64,000 nucleotides of DNA from Thermotoga sp. SG1 (GTDB taxonomy: Bacteria; Thermotogota; Thermotogae; Thermotogales; Thermotogaceae), in assembly GCF_002865985.1 (NCBI RefSeq), contig NZ_LNDD01000003.1, positions 310,001 through 374,000 on the forward strand. The letters are read 5' to 3'. Shown here in pieces: positions 45,832 to 52,156 of this stretch. Positions within the stretch are counted from its first letter, which is position 1. Each line of letters opens with the position of its first letter. The position numbers and the translations under genes are program-made. The notes under the pieces were generated by a model. It was not told the origin of the DNA. It did not search any database and worked only from the letters and a program-made list of their open reading frames with translations.

Positions 45832-46530
45832 TTCGATGGTTTCGACTCTTACATTGTCGAAGAAGACGGTCTGGAAGGTTGTTGCCATTCCTATTCCTCC
45901 TGAGAAGACGTCGGAGTCAGTAACATCGATGACCTTTTTTCCGTTCAGAAAAACTTCGATCCTTTCTCCTTCTGCAAGGATTTTCAAATACATCCAGTCG
46001 CCACTCAATTTAACACCCTTGTTTTCTGCTATCTTCATGTCTATGCTTCCTGCGAACTTGTGAAGGGCCACACCGTACTCTGAGAAAGATACGTAGAAAC
46101 CTTTCTTTCCATCTTCGGAGAGCCTGAAGTACACTCTTCCTTCTGCTGAGCCTTCTCTTTTCAAATTACACTCGAGTGTGAGATTCGTCCACTCACCCAG
46201 AGTGAAAATCCCCCGGCCTATATCTGCTCTGAGGACCTTCCCGATAGTTTTGTCTGCTTGAACTCCCTCTTCAACGTGAGGAGCATTAAATCCTTCAAGA
46301 ACTTTCCATGGTCCAAAGGGGGCCACTTCTCCTTGACCGTACGATTCGAAGTCTTCGAAGAGATCTTCTGTTCCTGTTGGTTTTACCACTTTGAAACCAA
46401 GTTCCACTTCTGGTACCTCCACCTTCACTTCGGGAAGGGGAACGGGAACCTGTACCCTTGATTCACAGCTTGTTCCCACAAAAAGAATCATGGCACCTAC
46501 GATTACAAATAACAGAATCAGCCTTCTCAT
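45829..46530 (-). CDS. Secreted lipoprotein-like beta-sandwich protein
   Basis: A 233-residue exported protein. The signal sequence LILLFVIVGAMILFVGTSC ends in a cysteine that may be lipidated, although the lipobox (VGTSC) is atypical. A proline/valine-rich spacer (VPVPLPEVKVEVPEVE) leads into a domain of about 170 residues. Repeated aromatic/Gly strands there (DFESYGQGEVAPFGPWKVLE, GMATTFQTVFFDNVRVETIE) resemble concanavalin-like/DUF1080 glycan-binding folds. Binding of a surface or environmental polysaccharide is inferred. The gene stands alone, with its own promoter. Confidence 0.72.
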   Translation of the reverse strand: MRRLILLFVIVGAMILFVGTSCESRVQVPVPLPEVKVEVPEVELGFKVVKPTGTEDLFEDFESYGQGEVAPFGPWKVLEGFNAPHVEEGVQADKTIGKVLRADIGRGIFTLGEWTNLTLECNLKREGSAEGRVYFRLSEDGKKGFYVSFSEYGVALHKFAGSIDMKIAENKGVKLSGDWMYLKILAEGERIEVFLNGKKVIDVTDSDVFSGGIGMATTFQTVFFDNVRVETIE

Positions 46531-46561
46531 AATAACACCCCCTTGAAAAATCTTGGGTAAA

Positions 46562-46589
46562 ATTATATCATGTTTTCTTTAAAATACAA
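46562..46589 (-). promoter_or_regulatory. Promoter of the lipoprotein-like gene
   Basis: On the minus strand TTGTAT (46589-46584), a 16-base spacer and TATAAT (46567-46562) lie about 30 bases before the start codon. The -35 is close to the end of the upstream Mut7-C gene. Confidence 0.75.
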
Positions 46590-46608
46590 ATTTGTAACAA
46601 ATTGAAAA

Positions 46609-47346
46609 TCAATTCAGATTTTTCTTTATGAACTCCACCATGTGATCGTAGTGTGAGCCTTTCCAGTAGACCCTTCCACAGTTTGGACAGCGCACGAATT
46701 CATCGAAGAGCTTGTAAACTTTTGGAGGAACTCTGTCTTTCACACTCTCTTTTGGGACTTCTTCGAATTCTGTGTTGCATTCGATGCATCTTGTGAATGG
46801 CTTCATCCATCTCTTCAGATCGTACCTTTCCACCACTTCCATCAGTTGTTTCTTCGGGTCGGTGTTTCTCACATAGTAGCCGAAGACGAGTTCTTTTCTC
46901 TTCAGCAGACCTACATCGCGGGACAAGAGTATGGCATTCTCTTGAACTGCCTTCCTGCAGAGTTTTTCGTCGTCTTCTTCACCGAAGAAGGCGTAAAAGC
47001 CAAGCATTCTGAGGAACCTGGCGAGCTTTCCAAGGTGGATGTCGAGAACAAAACGGGGTTCACCTTCGTACCTTGGGGTGACAAGCCATTCTGAAGGAAT
47101 CTCTATCGTCTTAAACTCAGGATACACGCAGAAAAATTCACCATCTTCCACCATGTGATCGAAATCGACAGGTTTTCCGTTCAGTGTGATAAAACTCACT
47201 TCAACGTGTGGCACCCCCAGTGCCTCTATTCTGTCCTTCACCGTTTGAAATCCTGTGAAGTGGTGAATTTTCACTCTTTCGTTGTCTTTGAAGAAATCGT
47301 TCAATCTACCGAAGAATCTGAAAAAGGCGATTTTTTCGTATTTCAT
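46609..47346 (-). CDS. Mut7-C ubiquitin/Mut7-C RNase domain protein
   Basis: A 245-residue protein. Residues 1-80 form a ubiquitin/ThiS-like beta-grasp fold (Mut7-C ubiquitin). From about 90 comes the PIN-like Mut7-C nuclease domain: FVLDIHLGKLARFLRMLGF (catalytic Asp), AVQENAILLSRDVGLLKRKE, and the zinc ribbon CIECNTEF ... CPNCGRVYWKGSHYDHM. Such proteins are predicted RNases; the target RNA is unknown. The gene is divergent from the peroxiredoxin. Confidence 0.9.
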   Translation of the reverse strand: MKYEKIAFFRFFGRLNDFFKDNERVKIHHFTGFQTVKDRIEALGVPHVEVSFITLNGKPVDFDHMVEDGEFFCVYPEFKTIEIPSEWLVTPRYEGEPRFVLDIHLGKLARFLRMLGFYAFFGEEDDEKLCRKAVQENAILLSRDVGLLKRKELVFGYYVRNTDPKKQLMEVVERYDLKRWMKPFTRCIECNTEFEEVPKESVKDRVPPKVYKLFDEFVRCPNCGRVYWKGSHYDHMVEFIKKNLN

Positions 47347-47370
47347 TCTGTATCCCTCTTGTGGTAGAAT

Positions 47371-47390
47371 ATCAATGTATATCAGTGTAT
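47371..47390. repeat. Tandem 10-bp repeat between the Mut7-C and peroxiredoxin genes
   Basis: ATCAATGTAT (47371-47380) is followed immediately by ATCAGTGTAT (47381-47390), differing at one base. A 10-bp period places both copies on one helix face, as for a cooperatively bound operator. It lies 28 bases before the peroxiredoxin ATG and 24 bases before the divergent start. Confidence 0.5.
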
Positions 47391-47418
47391 AAGTTTTACC
47401 TAAGTGGAGGTGGTCTTC

Positions 47419-47892
47419 ATGTTGAAATCTGGTGATAAGGCGATCGATTTTGAACTGGTGAACACAGAATTGAAAAGAGTGAGACTTTCAGACTATTCAG
47501 GAAAAAACGTGGTTCTCGTTTTCTATCCCGGTGCGTTCACGAGTGTCTGTGAAAAGGAATTGTGCACGTTCAGGGATTCCCTCTCCAAGTTTAACAGATT
47601 CAACGCGGTTGTTCTTGGTATCAGTGTGGACAGTCCCTTCGCAAACAAGGCTTTTGCGGAGAAGAACCGTATCACGTTCGACCTTCTCTCTGATTTCGGT
47701 GGAAAGATGGCATCTCAATACGGAGGAGTACACGAGAACTTCCTGGGTATTCCTGGCTACACCGTTGCAAAAAGGGCAGTCTTCATCGTGGACGGTAACG
47801 GAACGATCGTCTATTCATGGGTGTCCGACGATCCAGGGAAAGAGCCTGTTTACGAAGAGATAGAGATGGAACTTGAACGTCTTTCAGGATAA
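47419..47892 (+). CDS. Peroxiredoxin (Bcp/AhpE-like)
   Basis: A 157-residue thiol peroxidase. The peroxidatic motif is FYPGAFTSVCEKELCTF with CysP at 44 and a second Cys at 49, the spacing seen in Bcp-type atypical 2-Cys enzymes. DFGGKMASQYGGVH and KRAVFIVDGNGTIVYSWVS are the other family blocks. It reduces peroxides, which suits an anaerobe that meets oxygen. The ATG at 47419 follows GGAGGTG; a GTG-led extension from 47404 overlaps that site. Confidence 0.93.
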   Translation: MLKSGDKAIDFELVNTELKRVRLSDYSGKNVVLVFYPGAFTSVCEKELCTFRDSLSKFNRFNAVVLGISVDSPFANKAFAEKNRITFDLLSDFGGKMASQYGGVHENFLGIPGYTVAKRAVFIVDGNGTIVYSWVSDDPGKEPVYEEIEMELERLSG

Positions 47893-47937
47893 AAGACCGG
47901 GCGATCTTTCCGATAAAAGATTCGGGGAGGTGGTAGT

Positions 47938-48147
47938 TTGAGAGTAGATGGTGTCGGATACAATCCAGTTTATCCGAACCATCCGGTGCAGCGCTCTCTG
48001 TCCAACGGTAGCACTCCCGTTATGAGTAAGGAGCAGATGGAGCGGATCCTTTTCTTCTCCCTCTATCAGCAAGCAGGCTTGAACGTGAAACTGGTGAGGA
48101 TCGCAGGAGAGCTTTACTCTGGAAAAACACTGGATCAACTTGTGTGA
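47938..48147 (+). CDS. Small conserved-looking hypothetical protein
   Basis: A 69-residue protein starting at TTG 47938 behind GGGGAGGTGG. The N-terminal half is disordered-looking and proline/asparagine rich (VGYNPVYPNHPVQRSLSNGS). The C-terminal half is one amphipathic helix (KEQMERILFFSLYQQAGLNV) and a short tail. I recognise no family. The good ribosome-binding site and tight packing between the peroxiredoxin and the GH130-like gene argue that it is real. Confidence 0.6.
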   Translation: MRVDGVGYNPVYPNHPVQRSLSNGSTPVMSKEQMERILFFSLYQQAGLNVKLVRIAGELYSGKTLDQLV

Positions 48148-48185
48148 AAGGGCAAGATGCCCCTTCACTCGTGGGGGAGTGGGGC

Positions 48186-49190
48186 ATGGCAGAGGAGATT
48201 TTAAGAAAACTCCTTTTTCATAAAAGATCGCTGAGAAAAGACGAAACGATCGACATTTTCAGAAGGGTGACCTACTTCTTTCCCAAAGATTTCGTTCTCA
48301 CGAACTACCCCAGACAACCCGTTGCCGTTTTCAACCCGGGAGCAGTCCTCGTGGGAAAGAGCCTCCATGTGTTTCCGAGGGTGATATTCGATTACTACAA
48401 GTACGTGTCGTCGATTGGCCACTTCGTGGTGGACATCGATGAACTGCTCAGCAAAGAAGTGAAAAGACCCATAGAGATGGAGGTCGTTTTCTGGCCACGA
48501 GACATTCAGGAGTTCCTCGGCTGCGAAGATCCAAGGGTCTTTTTCAGAGACTCCCAGTTCGAGATACTGTACACGGCAAAAGGATACAAAGACTGGTCGC
48601 AGGAAGGGAAACCGCACACGGACTTTCTTGCTTACGCTGTTTTGGATGAAGATCTGAATCTTCTGGAAAAGAAATACATCTCCATAAGAAGCACGCTCGG
48701 TGATTTCATCCCCGTTTCGATGAAGGACAGTTCTTTTGTGGAATCGAACGTGATACTGACCAGAATAACGGTGGGAGACACCAAAGTCTGCTGGCGTGGA
48801 AGGATGGAAGGAGATTCCATAGATCTCTACAGTCTGGACCCGGTCTTCTTCCCCGAAGAATGGGAAACGAAGGTCGGATGGTCCACCAACGCTATCAAAG
48901 TGAAGAAAGGTTACCTCATAGGCTGGCATGCGGTTCTCAAAGACCTCACCTACAAAAACGGTCTGGCACTTGTGGACAGCAGGGGGAAACTCCTTGGAAC
49001 AACGAACTACGTTCTCTCACCAAAAGGCGTGATCGAAGAGTACGGTGACAGGATCAGGGTGATATTCGGCTGTGGACTTGTGGTATACGAAGGAAAGGTG
49101 ATATGGATAGGTGGTGTCTCCGACTGGGCGATAGGTGTGTTCGAGGCCGACGAAGGTGAGATCATGAATTTAATGAAAGAAGCAACATGA
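48186..49190 (+). CDS. GH130-like glycoside phosphorylase/hydrolase family protein
   Basis: A 334-residue five-bladed beta-propeller candidate of the GH130 type. VFNPGAVLVGKSLHVFPRVI, VSSIGHFVVDIDELLSKEV and the CEDPRVFFRDSQFEILYTA block with the conserved E-D-P-R are recognisable. KVGWSTNAIKVKKGYLIGWH follows in the later blades. Family members phosphorolyse beta-mannosides or related sugars using inorganic phosphate; the substrate here is open. The ATG at 48186 follows GGGGGAG. The start region is preceded by an imperfect GAAAGGGCA/TGCCCCTTC hairpin that lacks a T tract. Confidence 0.78.
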   Translation: MAEEILRKLLFHKRSLRKDETIDIFRRVTYFFPKDFVLTNYPRQPVAVFNPGAVLVGKSLHVFPRVIFDYYKYVSSIGHFVVDIDELLSKEVKRPIEMEVVFWPRDIQEFLGCEDPRVFFRDSQFEILYTAKGYKDWSQEGKPHTDFLAYAVLDEDLNLLEKKYISIRSTLGDFIPVSMKDSSFVESNVILTRITVGDTKVCWRGRMEGDSIDLYSLDPVFFPEEWETKVGWSTNAIKVKKGYLIGWHAVLKDLTYKNGLALVDSRGKLLGTTNYVLSPKGVIEEYGDRIRVIFGCGLVVYEGKVIWIGGVSDWAIGVFEADEGEIMNLMKEAT

Positions 49191-49232
49191 TTTTAACAGT
49201 AGAGTGGTATCGTAATTTCGTGAGGTGAGAAC

Positions 49233-49334
49233 GTGTACAGTTTCGTACTCTTCGAGCAAGGAATTCTAAGTGATATGATAATGTGCACTACACCAAAGAG
49301 CCGGCCCTTCAGCGGACCGGGGGTTTCTGCGTGA
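49233..49334 (+). CDS. Candidate 33-codon leader ORF overlapping the pseudoknot element
   Basis: GTG at 49233 follows GAGGTGAG (49222-49229) at good spacing and reads MYSFVLFEQGILSDM and on to PFSGPGVSA, with a TGA at 49332-49334. The last dozen codons run through the first strands of the structured RNA described next, and the stop lies in its 4-base loop. If translated, ribosomes would unfold the element. The alternative is that the RNA starts downstream, near 49286, and this frame is fortuitous. No amino-acid run typical of classical attenuators is present. Confidence 0.35.
   Translation: MYSFVLFEQGILSDMIMCTTPKSRPFSGPGVSA
49251..49279 (+). promoter_or_regulatory. Possible promoter of the pseudoknot leader
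   Basis: TTCGAG (49251-49256), a 17-base spacer and TATGAT (49274-49279). The -35 is weak. The predicted start near 49286 would lie just upstream of the closing helix of the RNA element, so the leader would contain the whole structure. Confidence 0.4.
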
Positions 49335-49386
49335 CCGCTGAGCAGAAATCGAGGGGCCGGCCAGAAGGTCGGCCCCTTTGTTTTTC
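49300..49386 (+). promoter_or_regulatory. Candidate riboswitch/attenuator: closed H-type pseudoknot overlapping a terminator
   Basis: Helix P1 pairs GCCGGCCC (49300-49307) with GGGCCGGC (49354-49361). Inside, TCAGCGG (49309-49315) pairs with CCGCTGA (49335-49341), and GGTTTCTGC (49322-49330) pairs with GCAGAAATC (49342-49350). The last two cross each other with no base between their 3' strands. The P1 3' strand is also the 5' arm of a 10-bp terminator, GGGGCCGGCC (49353-49362) with GGTCGGCCCC (49367-49376), then TTTGTTTTT. P1 and terminator are mutually exclusive, so stabilising the pseudoknot should turn the next gene on. I match it to no known riboswitch class. Confidence 0.75.
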
Positions 49387-49403
49387 AGAAGGAGGTGAAA
49401 GAA

Positions 49404-49913
49404 ATGAGAGTTCAGATCGGAGAGCCTATCCTGGGAACATCACGGTTCAGAAGGTTCGATCTTGGAGGATGCTCTCTGATGATCGGAAGGGAATACACAG
49501 GGAAGCTGCCAGATATCGATTTCTCTGCAAAGAGCGTTCAGGAAATCGGAGAAGATCTGATGAACACACTGGACGAATTCATCCTGGAAAGAGACGGAAA
49601 GGTGTTCCTGAAACTGACCAGTCCTCTCACACTTCGTTACTCAAAAGATCTGACAATCAGGATAGATCCGTCCTTGACTCCTGCTTTTCTCATCTTCGAA
49701 GATTTTGAAGATGGCAGAGGATGCGTTGTGATGGCAAGAACCGAAGAGACGGCAGAAGATCTGATCAAAAGATTCGATGAAACGGTGAAATGGCCAGAAG
49801 ACTTTCCAGGCTTTCTGAGAGCAGTGAAGAAGAACGATCATGTACTTGGAGTGGTGGGGAGTGTTGGAAAGGTAACAGGAATATGGACGAGGGGAAATAT
49901 CGTGGTAATTTAG
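49404..49913 (+). CDS. Protein of unknown function controlled by the pseudoknot element
   Basis: A 169-residue soluble protein starting at ATG 49404 behind GGAGGTGAAAG, 17 bases after the attenuator T tract. No family is recognised. It begins MRVQIGEPILGTSRFRRFDL and has no membrane segment or signal. Mixed alpha/beta sequence includes KVFLKLTSPLTLRYSKDLTI and ends in a glycine/valine-rich strand region (VLGVVGSVGKVTGIWTRGNI). It is monocistronic: the next gene is on the other strand. The only functional hint is its elaborate leader, which suggests control by a metabolite, ion or RNA signal. Confidence 0.75.
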   Translation: MRVQIGEPILGTSRFRRFDLGGCSLMIGREYTGKLPDIDFSAKSVQEIGEDLMNTLDEFILERDGKVFLKLTSPLTLRYSKDLTIRIDPSLTPAFLIFEDFEDGRGCVVMARTEETAEDLIKRFDETVKWPEDFPGFLRAVKKNDHVLGVVGSVGKVTGIWTRGNIVVI

Positions 49914-49943
49914 TTCTCCAGTTCATTTCACCAATGAAAAATG

Positions 49944-49980
49944 AAAGAAAGTGGGGACATCATCCACTATCCCCACTTGA
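49944..49980 (-). terminator. Terminator downstream of encapsulin
   Basis: AGTGGGGA (49950-49957) and TCCCCACT (49970-49977) form an 8-bp stem with a 12-base loop. On the minus strand it is followed by TTCTTTCATTTTTC. It lies 12 bases past the encapsulin stop and could also help end the + strand gene, although the + strand side has only a weak T tract. Confidence 0.75.
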
Positions 49981-49989
49981 ACTTTCAGT

Positions 49990-50787
49990 TCAGAATGCTA
50001 GATACACCATCGCTTCAGGATTGACCACGTAGAAAGTGAACGTCTCCGTCACAAAGAGCCTTACGCTGTCTTTTTCCCTGTCTTCGTAGCCTATCGACAG
50101 ATCCTGTCCAAGAATCAGCTTGAAATCTCCTCCTCGTTCGGATACAACAAGAGCGTCTTCGATTCTGGGTGTGGTGATGACTCTTCCTCCGAGAAGTTCC
50201 GTCACCCTTTTTTCGAGGGGATAGTACCCAGTCTCTTCCTTCAGGAAGTTGATCCATCTGTCAGTGTTTATGACGAGGGTGTAGGGACCATCTATACCGT
50301 CTTTCGAGAACGTCGAAAGAGCCCTCACCAGAGATTCAAGAAGGTCCTTTGAAGAATTCCCAGACTGGATCTTTCGTTCCTCTTTGAAGGAAAGAAGGCC
50401 TTTCACGCCGGACTTTTCGCACCCCTCGAATATCACTTCATCTTCGAACTCTGCCACCTTTCTCACGGTCTCTTCCAAACTGGAGAGATCTATGTTTTCT
50501 TTTCCCCTCTCTAGATTGTCGAGTTCCCACAGCTTGAGGGTAAATGTCGCTCTCAACTCGATCAGTGGAAGGGATTTTCTCAGCCCCCATTTCACGGCTT
50601 CATTCTCCTCTGAAAGCACTTCAACCTCTCCAAGCGGATGAGCAGCGTACTCCCAGCCGTAAGGACCTTCTACATCGATGAATCTTCTTCCATAGAGTTG
50701 TGTTTTGAATATCTCCCTTGCTCTTTTGTCTATTTCCTGCCATTGTCTTTCTGTCAGAGGAGCAAATGATCTTTTCAGAAATTCCAT
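49990..50787 (-). CDS. Encapsulin shell protein (family 1)
   Basis: A 265-residue HK97-fold protein that self-assembles into a protein nanocompartment. It starts [20 protein letters not shown] and carries [60 protein letters not shown] and [20 protein letters not shown]. All of these match the well-studied T. maritima encapsulin, which forms a 60-mer around 24 nm. The cargo gene is 13 bases upstream on the same strand, so shell and cargo are co-expressed. Some older annotations call this family linocin/bacteriocin or CFP29 maturation protease; the shell role is the current understanding. Confidence 0.97.
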   Translation of the reverse strand: MEFLKRSFAPLTERQWQEIDKRAREIFKTQLYGRRFIDVEGPYGWEYAAHPLGEVEVLSEENEAVKWGLRKSLPLIELRATFTLKLWELDNLERGKENIDLSSLEETVRKVAEFEDEVIFEGCEKSGVKGLLSFKEERKIQSGNSSKDLLESLVRALSTFSKDGIDGPYTLVINTDRWINFLKEETGYYPLEKRVTELLGGRVITTPRIEDALVVSERGGDFKLILGQDLSIGYEDREKDSVRLFVTETFTFYVVNPEAMVYLAF

Positions 50788-50800
50788 GATTTCACCCCTT

Positions 50801-51142
50801 TCAAATCTTTCTTATACCGAGATCCCCGCCTGTAGAGGAGTCACTGGAGGTTTCCTCTTCTATCTCCGTAATCGGCCTGTCTGTGAACAGATAGGTTCTG
50901 AGTGCCTCGTCCCAACCCGGCATGTTTCTTCTCAACCACTCAAGAAGCATCGCCGCATGTTCCATCTCTTCGTTTCTGTTGTGTTCCAATATCTTCCTCA
51001 CGGTTTCATCTTCCGTGGTTGCAACTCTTTGATGGTACCAGGCAACCGCCTCTATCTCCTCCTTCAAGCTATTGAGAGCTCTGACGAAATCTCTGTCTTT
51101 TCCTGTGAGTTCAGAAACCGGTTCGTGGTACTGATCTGCCAT
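50801..51142 (-). CDS. Encapsulated ferritin-like protein (encapsulin cargo)
   Basis: A 113-residue helical protein: [20 protein letters not shown] and [20 protein letters not shown] carry the Glu and ExxH ligands of a diiron ferroxidase formed across a dimer. A flexible linker (about 92-104, [12 protein letters not shown]) leads to the C-terminal targeting peptide GGDLGIRKI, which docks on the inner encapsulin wall. It oxidises Fe(II) and stores iron inside the shell. The ATG at 51142 follows GGAGGTGAG. It is the first gene of the operon. Confidence 0.95.
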   Translation of the reverse strand: MADQYHEPVSELTGKDRDFVRALNSLKEEIEAVAWYHQRVATTEDETVRKILEHNRNEEMEHAAMLLEWLRRNMPGWDEALRTYLFTDRPITEIEEETSSDSSTGGDLGIRKI

Positions 51143-51208
51143 TTTCTCTCACCTCCATTGAATTCTTTTGAAAATGAAACGTCCACTTAAATTTTACCAC
51201 AAAAGTAT

Positions 51209-51236
51209 GTATTAGAATCTCACTGTAAAAAGTCAA
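51209..51236 (-). promoter_or_regulatory. Promoter of the encapsulin operon
   Basis: On the minus strand TTGACT (51236-51231), 16 bases, TAATAC (51214-51209). Its -10 overlaps TAGAAT (51213-51218, + strand), the likely -10 of the divergent thiamin operon. Confidence 0.65.
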
Positions 51237-51242
51237 ATAAGA

Positions 51243-51346
51243 CCCTTCCCCAGGGGGAGCTCCTATTCCGGGGCTGAGAGGAGGACGGAAGTCCTCGACC
51301 CCTAGAACCTGATCCGGGTAATACCGGCGGAGGGAATGGGGAAGGA
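51243..51346 (+). promoter_or_regulatory. TPP riboswitch (THI element)
   Basis: The conserved core is clear: GGGGCTGAGA (51280-51289) and CCTGATCCGGGTAATACCGG (51308-51327) followed by CGGAGGGA. The closing helix is CCTTCCCC (51244-51251) with GGGGAAGG (51338-51345). It binds thiamin diphosphate. The 3' part, GGCGGAGGG (51327-51335), can pair with CCCTCCGCC (51358-51366) of the terminator; ligand binding prevents this antiterminator, so TPP turns the operon off. Confidence 0.97.
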
Positions 51347-51356
51347 AAAGAAAAAA

Positions 51357-51390
51357 CCCCTCCGCCATGTGCGGAGGATTTTATTTTTAT
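51357..51390 (+). terminator. Riboswitch-controlled terminator of the thiamin operon
   Basis: CCTCCGC (51359-51365) and GCGGAGG (51371-51377) form a 7-bp stem with loop CATGT, followed by ATTTTATTTTTAT. Its 5' arm is the target of the aptamer's antiterminator strand. Confidence 0.92.
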
Positions 51391-51405
51391 AAGGGAGGTG
51401 TCTTC

Positions 51406-52152
51406 ATGAAAGATGTTCTGATTTCCAGACTCATCGTTGAGAGGTACTTTGAAAAACTCAGAAACAGTTTAGAACTGGATGTTGCCATCGTTGGAGCAGG
51501 TCCAAGCGGACTCACAGCAGCGTATGAACTGGCAAAGAAGGGTTTCAGAGTAGCGGTTTTCGAGGAAAGAAACGTTCCAGGTGGAGGCATCTGGGGCGGC
51601 GGAATGATGTTCAACGAAATCGTACTGGAGAAAGAACTTGAAGACTTTTTAAAAGAGCTCGAGATCAATTACACCTTGAGAGAAGATCACATCGTGGTGG
51701 ATTCTGTTCACTTTGCTTCTGGTCTTCTTTACAGAGCAACAAAGGCAGGTGCCTTACTTTTCAACAACGTTTCTGTGGAGGATGTTGCCGTTCAAAACGA
51801 TAGGGTGTGTGGTGTTGTGGTGAACTGGGGGCCCACGGTGAGGCTGGGACTCCACGTTGATCCCATCACGATAAAGGCTTCCTTCACTGTGGATGGGACG
51901 GGACATCCTGCGAACGTGGTATCTCTTCTTGCAAAGCGTGGACTCGTCGAGATGAAAACAGAGTTTCCCATGGATGCCGATGAAGCAGAGAAGTTCGTTG
52001 TGGAAAACACCGGAGAGATCTTTCCAGGACTTCTCGTTTCTGGAATGGCAGTATGCGCTGTCTACGGCGGTCCCAGAATGGGACCGATCTTTGGGGGTAT
52101 GGTTCTGTCCGGTCAGAAGGTTGCGAAGTTGATAAGTGAAAGGCTGGGGTGA
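51406..52152 (+). CDS. thi4: Thi4-type thiazole synthase (archaeal-like)
   Basis: A 248-residue FAD/NAD-fold enzyme that makes the thiamin thiazole from NAD and glycine. The dinucleotide fold is [20 protein letters not shown], with [20 protein letters not shown] downstream. At the position where yeast Thi4 has its sacrificial cysteine (HC), this protein reads GLHVDPITI with histidine, as in methanogen enzymes that use free sulfide catalytically. The C-terminus [20 protein letters not shown] is family-typical. The ATG at 51406 follows GGAGGTG. It is the first gene under the TPP riboswitch. Confidence 0.95.
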   Translation: MKDVLISRLIVERYFEKLRNSLELDVAIVGAGPSGLTAAYELAKKGFRVAVFEERNVPGGGIWGGGMMFNEIVLEKELEDFLKELEINYTLREDHIVVDSVHFASGLLYRATKAGALLFNNVSVEDVAVQNDRVCGVVVNWGPTVRLGLHVDPITIKASFTVDGTGHPANVVSLLAKRGLVEMKTEFPMDADEAEKFVVENTGEIFPGLLVSGMAVCAVYGGPRMGPIFGGMVLSGQKVAKLISERLG

Positions 52153-52156
52153 GATC

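Noticed and set aside
47892-47938. CGATCTTT/AAAGATTCG inverted repeat after the peroxiredoxin
   Set aside because: The arms need a bulge and no T tract follows, so neither a terminator nor an operator is supported.
48143-48163. Hairpin after the 69-residue gene, GAAAGGGCA/TGCCCCTTC
   Set aside because: It has one mismatch and no T tract on the + strand, so I do not call it a terminator.
49292-49376. tRNA-like or tmRNA-like element in the 49.3 kb leader
   Set aside because: There is no T-arm TTCGAAT-type loop, no CCA end and no cloverleaf; the pairing fits a pseudoknot plus terminator instead.
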